Part shown: positions 19,319-24,338 of the stretch, piece by piece | How positions within the stretch are numbered: position 1 is the first letter of the stretch | Layout of the letters: each line of letters starts with the position of its first letter | DNA from: a virus | Length of the DNA: 24,338 nucleotides | Strand: one strand, 5' to 3' | IMG/VR virus record: IMGVR_UViG_3300041662_000011 | Span: 1-24,338 of that record | The notes under the pieces: model-generated | Seen by the model: only the letters and a program-made list of their open reading frames with translations | Database searches by the model: none | What the model was told of the DNA's origin: nothing | Translations under genes and position numbers: made by a program

Positions 19319-19978
19319 ATGGCTCTCCCCTCCTACCTTTCTCTTGTAAACGATGTGTTGGTTCGCTTGCGTGAGCCAGCCGTTACAACTATTAACGAGA
19401 ATGTGCTCTCTAAACTGGTAAGCAAGTTTGTTAATGATGCTAAACGACAAGTAGAAGATGCTTATAACTGGAACGCCCTAACCTCAACCCTCACAGCAGA
19501 AACCACTGACGGTGTGTTTAATTATGTGCTACAGGGATCAGGTGCTCGGTTTAAAGTTATTGAAGTTTTTAATGCCTCTGACCGCCACTTCTTAATTAAC
19601 AAAAGCTCCCGTCAGATGACTCAGAACTTTATTGGTTCTGAAGTTCCTCAGATTGGGAGTCCTATCTTTTACAACTTTAACGGCATCAACAACAATGGCG
19701 ACACACAAGTTGATCTGTTTCCTGTTCCAGACAAGCTGTACACAATCTTCTTTAACTTGTTTATTCCACAAGAAGACCTGGTAGAAGATGCTGACCAAAT
19801 GTTTGTTCCTAAAGAGCCGGTTGTCCTTCTTGCGTTAGCTCGGTCGTTGGTGGAACGTGGTGAAGATGGGGGATTATCCACTTCTGAAGCCTATGGCTTG
19901 TACAGAAATGTTCTTAGTGACTATATTGCAATCGAGGCTTCACGTTATATTGAAGAAGAAATCTGGATTGGTGTGTAA
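19319..19978 (+). CDS. Head-tail adaptor / tail tubular protein A-like
   Basis: A 219-residue structural protein starting MALPSYLSLVNDVLVRLREPAVTTI. It has helix-rich ends and a beta middle (GSGARFKVIEVFNASDRHFL). The pattern SKFVNDAKRQVEDAYNWNAL and the end ASRYIEEEIWIG are typical of T7 gp11-like and similar podovirus adaptors. It would join the portal to the tail. Its stop overlaps the next gene (TAATG). Confidence 0.82.
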   Translation: MALPSYLSLVNDVLVRLREPAVTTINENVLSKLVSKFVNDAKRQVEDAYNWNALTSTLTAETTDGVFNYVLQGSGARFKVIEVFNASDRHFLINKSSRQMTQNFIGSEVPQIGSPIFYNFNGINNNGDTQVDLFPVPDKLYTIFFNLFIPQEDLVEDADQMFVPKEPVVLLALARSLVERGEDGGLSTSEAYGLYRNVLSDYIAIEASRYIEEEIWIGV

Positions 19979-21519
19979 TGGCTCAACCAATTCAAACCTT
20001 TAGTATTTCTGCTCCTGGCTTCTTTGGTCTCAACACGCAAGACTCTTCGCTAAACCTCGCGCAGGGCTATGCCTTGGTTGCCAACAATGCCGTGATTGAT
20101 AAGTTTGGTCGTATTGGAGCACGTAAAGGCTGGGCTCCACAAAACACAGCTTCAGAAGCTCTTAGCACAGCCCCCATCGAAGCAATCAAGGAATTGGTTG
20201 TTGATGATGGAACTGAGTATGTTGTATGTGCTGGCAATAATAAACTGTTCTTGCTTGTATCAGGAGCTTTAACTCAGCTTACTTACGGAGGCGGTGGTAC
20301 AGCTCCTACAATTGCTGCTAACAACTGGCAGATTGTCTCGTTAAACCAAGCCCTCTACTTCTTCCAAGAAGGCTACGATCCGCTGGTCTTTGACCCACTG
20401 GTGTCGTCCTCAACCTATCGACGCATTACAGAGAAGACAGGCTATTCTGGAACTGTTCCTTTAGCTGATATTGCTTTGAGCGCCTATGGGCGTCTGTGGG
20501 TTGCCTCCACCACAACTAATAAGACAGTGGTGTCTTTCTCTGATCTGTTGGCTGGTCATAAGTGGACAGCGGGTACAGCAGGTACGTTAGACATCTCAAC
20601 TGTGTGGCCTGCCGGCGCCGACACCATTACAGGGCTTGCTGCTCATAACAACTTCTTGTTTATCTTTGGTAGAGAAACAATTCTTGTCTACGCTAATGCC
20701 TCTGTTCCAGCTGATATTGCTTTGTCAGACACTATTACAGGAATTGGCTGCATTGCTAGAGATACCATTCAAAACACAGGTAGTGATGTTATCTTCTTGT
20801 CTGCTACGGGTGTGCGTAGTGTACTTAGAACAGTGCAAGAAAAGAGTGCTCCTTTAAGAGACATCAGTAAGAATGTCCGTGATGACTTGATGAGTGCCGT
20901 GCAAGGAGAAGTTCTTAAAACCATCAAGAGTGTTTATAATCCTTTTGAAAGTTTCTACCTCATTACATTTCCCGTTCTTCAACAAGTTTATTGTTTTGAT
21001 ACGAGAGCATCTTTAGAAGACGGGGCAGCAAGGATTACTACTTGGGACAACATACGTCCTTCTTCATTTTGCTTCCTTCGTAACCGAACAATGCTTATTG
21101 GCAAGGAAGGCTTTGTAGGGGCTTACAAAAACTACTCGGATAACGGTGAGAGTTATAGGTTCCAATACTTTACAAACCACGCCGACTTAGGAGATCCTGG
21201 AGTCACCTCGGTGCTTAAAAGGCTACAGGTTATTGTGATTGGTGGTAGTTTTCAGTATGTGACAATGAAGTGGGGCTATGACTTCTCTGGAAACTACTTA
21301 GCACAGAACGTACTTATCCCTTCTCAAGGAGTTGACTTTTATGGAGAGGCAGAGTATAATGTAGCTGTATACAGTCCGGGAACTTCGCTACAAACACTTA
21401 CAGCATACCCAACTGGCAGCGGTAAGATTGTTCAAACAGGATATGAGTCTGAGATTAACGGTGCTCCTTTGAGTATCCAGAGAATAGAAATCCAAGCTAA
21501 GAATGGGAAACTAGTATGA
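19978..21519 (+). CDS. Tail tubular protein B / phage stabilisation-like protein
   Basis: A 513-residue beta-rich protein. The start MAQPIQTFSISAPGFFGLNTQDSSLNLAQGYALVANNAVIDKFGRIGARKGW is highly characteristic of the podovirus tail hub or stabilisation protein. Repeated strand blades follow with motifs like VVDDGTEYVVCAGNNKLFLLVSG. Length is nearer to P22-like stabilisation proteins than to T7 gp12 (from memory). It probably forms the nozzle of the short tail. Its stop overlaps the next gene (ATGA). Confidence 0.85.
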   Translation: MAQPIQTFSISAPGFFGLNTQDSSLNLAQGYALVANNAVIDKFGRIGARKGWAPQNTASEALSTAPIEAIKELVVDDGTEYVVCAGNNKLFLLVSGALTQLTYGGGGTAPTIAANNWQIVSLNQALYFFQEGYDPLVFDPLVSSSTYRRITEKTGYSGTVPLADIALSAYGRLWVASTTTNKTVVSFSDLLAGHKWTAGTAGTLDISTVWPAGADTITGLAAHNNFLFIFGRETILVYANASVPADIALSDTITGIGCIARDTIQNTGSDVIFLSATGVRSVLRTVQEKSAPLRDISKNVRDDLMSAVQGEVLKTIKSVYNPFESFYLITFPVLQQVYCFDTRASLEDGAARITTWDNIRPSSFCFLRNRTMLIGKEGFVGAYKNYSDNGESYRFQYFTNHADLGDPGVTSVLKRLQVIVIGGSFQYVTMKWGYDFSGNYLAQNVLIPSQGVDFYGEAEYNVAVYSPGTSLQTLTAYPTGSGKIVQTGYESEINGAPLSIQRIEIQAKNGKLV

Positions 21520-22250
21520 CACAATATGTAAAGAGTACGTCGTTTGCTTCAAAGGATGCTTTGCCCCAAGGCAATCCTTTGAAGATTGTCAAGGGCACTG
21601 AGATTGATACGGAGTTTAACAACATTGCCGTAGCGGTGGCTACGAAGGCTGATCTGCTCAACCCTGTGTTTACAGGCGTTCCAACGGCTGCAACAGCGAC
21701 AGCAGGTACGTCCACCACTCAACTAGCAACTACAGCCTTTGCTGTGTCGGCAGGAACTCCTACTGCATCTCTGCTTATGTGGCCCACAGCAACGGCTCCC
21801 ACAGGCTTCTTGCTCTGTAACGGACAAGCAGTGAGCAGGGTTACATATGCTGCTTTGTTTGCCATTGTCGGGGTGGTGTTTGGTGCGGGGGACGGTTCAA
21901 CAACTTTCACGCTCCCTGATTATCGTAACAAAACGGTATTGGGTGCTGGTGATCTTTATTCTGCTAATAGTCAAGGAGGCTCTAAAGACGCTGTTGTTGT
22001 TAGCCACACGCACACGGCTACAGTTACTGATCCCGGCCATGCCCACACTACCACCATCCTCTTGATGGATGATTCAAACGGTTCGGGAACAAATGGAATT
22101 GTAGACGGAGACAACTCATTTTCATCGGTTTCTTATACCTCCTCTGTGGCTACTACAGGCATCACAGTAGCCAACAGCACAGCAGGCGTAAGCGGCACAA
22201 ACGCCAACTTGCCCCCTTACCTCGGCATCTTCTTTATTATTAAAACATGA
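21516..22250 (+). CDS. Tail collar-domain protein
   Basis: A 244-residue protein. The first 80 residues include KIVKGTEIDTEFNNIAVAVATKADL and a tail-fibre-like linker (TAATATAGTSTTQLATTAF). A phage tail collar domain follows at 85-145: LMWPTATAPTGFLLCNGQAVSRVTYAALFAIVG...GDGSTTFTLPDYRNKTVLGAG. The His-rich segment VVSHTHTATVTDPGHAHTTTI (about 156-176) is typical of metal-binding fibre tips. It is likely part of the short tail or its side fibres. The C-terminus NLPPYLGIFFIIKT is the usual end of this domain. Confidence 0.9.
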   Translation: MTQYVKSTSFASKDALPQGNPLKIVKGTEIDTEFNNIAVAVATKADLLNPVFTGVPTAATATAGTSTTQLATTAFAVSAGTPTASLLMWPTATAPTGFLLCNGQAVSRVTYAALFAIVGVVFGAGDGSTTFTLPDYRNKTVLGAGDLYSANSQGGSKDAVVVSHTHTATVTDPGHAHTTTILLMDDSNGSGTNGIVDGDNSFSSVSYTSSVATTGITVANSTAGVSGTNANLPPYLGIFFIIKT

Positions 22251-22552
22251 TACAGCCTCATCACTTCTCAGACGGCCTCTATGCTAAAGAGGTGCAGCTA
22301 AAGGCCGGAACCTTTGCTGTACAGCATAAGCACACCTATGACCACCTCAGCATCCTTGCACAAGGCCGTGTTCAGGTGTTGTTTGAAGGGGAACTTAGTA
22401 TGGAATATATAGCCCCGGCTTGTATTAACATTGTTAAGGATGTGAACCATGCAATCCATGCCCTGGAAGACAGTGTTTGGTTTTGTATTCACGCCACCTC
22501 TGAAACAGACGTAGAAAACATCGACAAAGTATTAATTAAGGAAGGGGTTTAA
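22247..22552 (+). CDS. Small cupin-fold protein
   Basis: A 101-residue protein. A cupin metal motif is visible: HKHTYDHLSIL (H27, H29, H33) followed by G40, and a later His in NHAIH (H68). The predicted beta strands match a minimal single-domain cupin. It overlaps the collar gene start/stop (ATGA). Known phage cupins here are of unknown role; sugar binding or a small modifying enzyme are possible, not shown. Confidence 0.75.
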   Translation: MIQPHHFSDGLYAKEVQLKAGTFAVQHKHTYDHLSILAQGRVQVLFEGELSMEYIAPACINIVKDVNHAIHALEDSVWFCIHATSETDVENIDKVLIKEGV

Positions 22553-22553
22553 T

Positions 22554-23573
22554 ATGCCTTTTGCAGCTATTGCCGCTATTGGTGGCTCTCTTATCTCAGG
22601 CAATTCAGCTAAGAAAGCAGCCCAAACACAAGCAAACGCACAGCTTGAAGCAGCCCGGCTTGCAGCAGACGCCCAACGGTTTAAGCCCGTAGGCATCACC
22701 ACTGCCTTTGGTTCTAGTAACTTTGGTTATGGCTCTGACGGTAATCTGTCTTCAGCTGGTTACACCTTGTCTCCTGAGCTAGCTGCTCAGCGGGATGCTT
22801 TTCTGTCACAGGCACAGAACCAGGGTATGTCTTTTGCTGACCAGTCACAGCAGGCCGGACAAGGCTTGTTTAACTTGGGGCAGGGCTACTTAGCTCAAAG
22901 CCCTGAGCAGGCCGCTCAGCAATACCTAACTGCTCAGCAGGCTATGTTGGCTCCCGGGCAAGAGCAACAGCTTGCTCGTATCCGTAACAACCAACAACAA
23001 CGAGGCACTGCTGGCCTTGCAGTTGGAGCTACAGACGCTGGTGGTATGGGGGCTTCTAACCCAGAGCTTCAAGCCTATTATAACAGCCTTCAAAACACCA
23101 ATCTAAACCTTGCTTCACAAGCACAAGAACAAGGGCGTGCTCAGACAACCTTTGGGACGGGCTTGCTCAGCGCAGGTGGTGATCAAATGGTGGCTGGCTA
23201 CAACCCCTACAAAGCTCAGTTTGGTTTGGGACAGAGCTTGGAAGCAGCAGGTCAAGGGGCTTTTGATCTTAGTAGTACTTTGGCAGGGCGTTCAGCCACA
23301 GCCGGCGCTAACGTAGGGCAGTCCCTATTCACTGGTGGGAACAATGCAGCCAACTCTATGCTGAGGTCTAATTCATACAACCCGTTTGGGGATACGCTCT
23401 CTGGGTTGTCTCAGAACAAAGACTTCACATCTAGTATCGGTAAGTTGTTCTCCCCCTATGGCGGAACGCCTCAAGGGGCTTATGGTCAGCAAGACCAATA
23501 CCTAGCTGGCGCGTTTTCTAATCCACAGTCACAGCAAGCTCAGATGCTGGCAAATCAACAGTTTGATATGTAA
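22554..23573 (+). CDS. Internal virion / DNA-ejection-type protein
   Basis: A 339-residue protein starting MPFAAIAAIGGSLISGNSAKKAAQTQANAQLEAARLAADAQ, with a hydrophobic entry and then an Ala/Gln-rich helix. The rest is Gln/Gly/Ala-rich (SQQAGQGLFNLGQGYLAQ; ARIRNNQQQRGTAGLA). This resembles the internal virion proteins that leave the head with DNA in podoviruses. Membrane insertion of the N-terminus is possible. There is no enzyme motif; assignment rests on composition and place. Confidence 0.7.
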   Translation: MPFAAIAAIGGSLISGNSAKKAAQTQANAQLEAARLAADAQRFKPVGITTAFGSSNFGYGSDGNLSSAGYTLSPELAAQRDAFLSQAQNQGMSFADQSQQAGQGLFNLGQGYLAQSPEQAAQQYLTAQQAMLAPGQEQQLARIRNNQQQRGTAGLAVGATDAGGMGASNPELQAYYNSLQNTNLNLASQAQEQGRAQTTFGTGLLSAGGDQMVAGYNPYKAQFGLGQSLEAAGQGAFDLSSTLAGRSATAGANVGQSLFTGGNNAANSMLRSNSYNPFGDTLSGLSQNKDFTSSIGKLFSPYGGTPQGAYGQQDQYLAGAFSNPQSQQAQMLANQQFDM

Positions 23574-23583
23574 GGAGTAATAT

Positions 23584-24338
23584 ATGGCAACAGCACCAAG
23601 TCTCTTCGGAGCAACTCCTGAGAGTATTCAACAAGCCCGCGTCGCGGCCCTTAATCAAGAAGCTAACGCCTATGCACAGCAAGACCCCTTTGAACGGGCG
23701 TCTGCCGGCCTTTACAGGGGCGGTAACCAGCTAGGTGGGGCTATTGGTCGTATGCTTGGCGGACAAGACCCTGAGATGATGCGTATGCAGCAGCGACAAC
23801 AGATTGTACAAGGTATTAACCTAAACGATCCAAACGCTCTTAGGCAAGCAGCTCAGCAGTTTTCACAGATGGGGGACTTCCAAGCAGCCCAAGAGCTATC
23901 AGCAAGAGCACAAACAGCGCAGCTTGAAACGGCTAAGATTAGTAAAGCAGAAGAAGAAGCAACACGCCTCACTACAAGCAATCAAAAAGAAGACAGACTA
24001 AGCGCCGCCTTGTCTTCTCTTCCCCCAGATGCCACAGACCAACAAGTGGAAGATGTTGTGCGTCAGTTTGGTAAGCCGGAAGCTGTGTTGGCTTCTGTGG
24101 TTCGTCGTCAAGCGGCTTCAGCTGCTCAAGAGGCTCGTGATAGTTTAGCAGCAGAAAAAGCAGCTGCAAAAGTAGAGGCCGCAGATCGTGCAGACCAACG
24201 AGCAAAGGAAAACATTGCCCTACGTGCTCAAATTGCAGGGCCTAGTAATTCTTTACAGAATCTGATTCTTCAGGAACGACTCGATGCTTTAAACGACAAA
24301 AAAGAACAAGCAAGAGAGAAAGCAGCGGCCTCTAAAGA
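23584..24338 (+). CDS. Internal virion protein, N-terminal part (cut by the window edge)
   Basis: The frame opens at ATG 23584 after TAAGGAGTAATAT (a strong ribosome site) and runs open off the right edge, giving at least 251 residues. The sequence starts MATAPSLFGATPESIQQARVAAL and is rich in Ala, Gln and charged residues. Long helices or coiled coils are visible (KAEEEATRL, RAQTAQLETAKI, EQAREKAAASK). It is consistent with a large internal virion protein; a lytic transglycosylase domain, if any, would lie outside the window. Confidence 0.75.
   Translation, partial: MATAPSLFGATPESIQQARVAALNQEANAYAQQDPFERASAGLYRGGNQLGGAIGRMLGGQDPEMMRMQQRQQIVQGINLNDPNALRQAAQQFSQMGDFQAAQELSARAQTAQLETAKISKAEEEATRLTTSNQKEDRLSAALSSLPPDATDQQVEDVVRQFGKPEAVLASVVRRQAASAAQEARDSLAAEKAAAKVEAADRADQRAKENIALRAQIAGPSNSLQNLILQERLDALNDKKEQAREKAAASK

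Overview
The window is a segment of a tailed double-stranded DNA phage (or a prophage-like copy of one), almost certainly with a short podovirus-type tail. It encodes a small terminase, large terminase, long portal, scaffold, coat, two head-tail adaptor/tail-tube proteins, tail fibres, a collar protein and Ala/Gln-rich internal virion-type proteins. There is no tape measure, tail sheath or tail-tube protein of the myo/sipho type. The promoters are of host sigma-70 type and the lysis genes suit a Gram-negative host. The host genus cannot be read from the sequence.

Layout. Positions 1-5508 form a leftward (minus-strand) arm of about 17 small, tightly packed genes, many joined by ATGA overlaps, ending in a T7 gp4-like primase-helicase (617-2194). 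The first three genes of this arm have their own sigma-70-like promoters (5537-5564, 5262-5289, 4942-4969), all with a 16-base spacer. Positions 5590-6484 are a non-coding divergent control region with a perfect 14-bp palindrome, a run of stem-loops, short direct repeats, a G-tract and a strong rightward promoter (TTGACA-17-TAGAAT, 6226-6254) whose transcript would begin with a hairpin. This region is the best candidate for a control hub or replication origin.

Positions 6485-24338 form the rightward structural arm. The order is small terminase, a secreted small protein, large terminase, three small proteins, portal, an internal promoter (10961-10989), two small proteins, scaffold, major capsid, a strong terminator (14215-14239), a tail-fibre cassette with an assembly-chaperone-like protein, lysis genes (membrane proteins, 3-TM holin, M15 peptidase endolysin), two tail adaptor/stabilisation proteins, a collar-domain protein, a small cupin and two internal virion-like proteins. 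The last of these runs off the right edge.

The main discovery is that the major capsid gene is split. Exon 1 (12362-12425) encodes only the first 21 residues plus one base of codon 22, and exon 2 (13343-14202) encodes the rest. The 917-base insert between them has the signatures of a group I intron. P1 is a 7-bp helix with the diagnostic U.G pair at the splice site. P3, P7 and P8 occur in the correct pseudoknot order, J8/7 is 6 nt, and the last base is G. Splicing at T12425/C13343 restores the reading frame. The intron carries a two-motif LAGLIDADG homing endonuclease whose last codons also form the ribozyme core.
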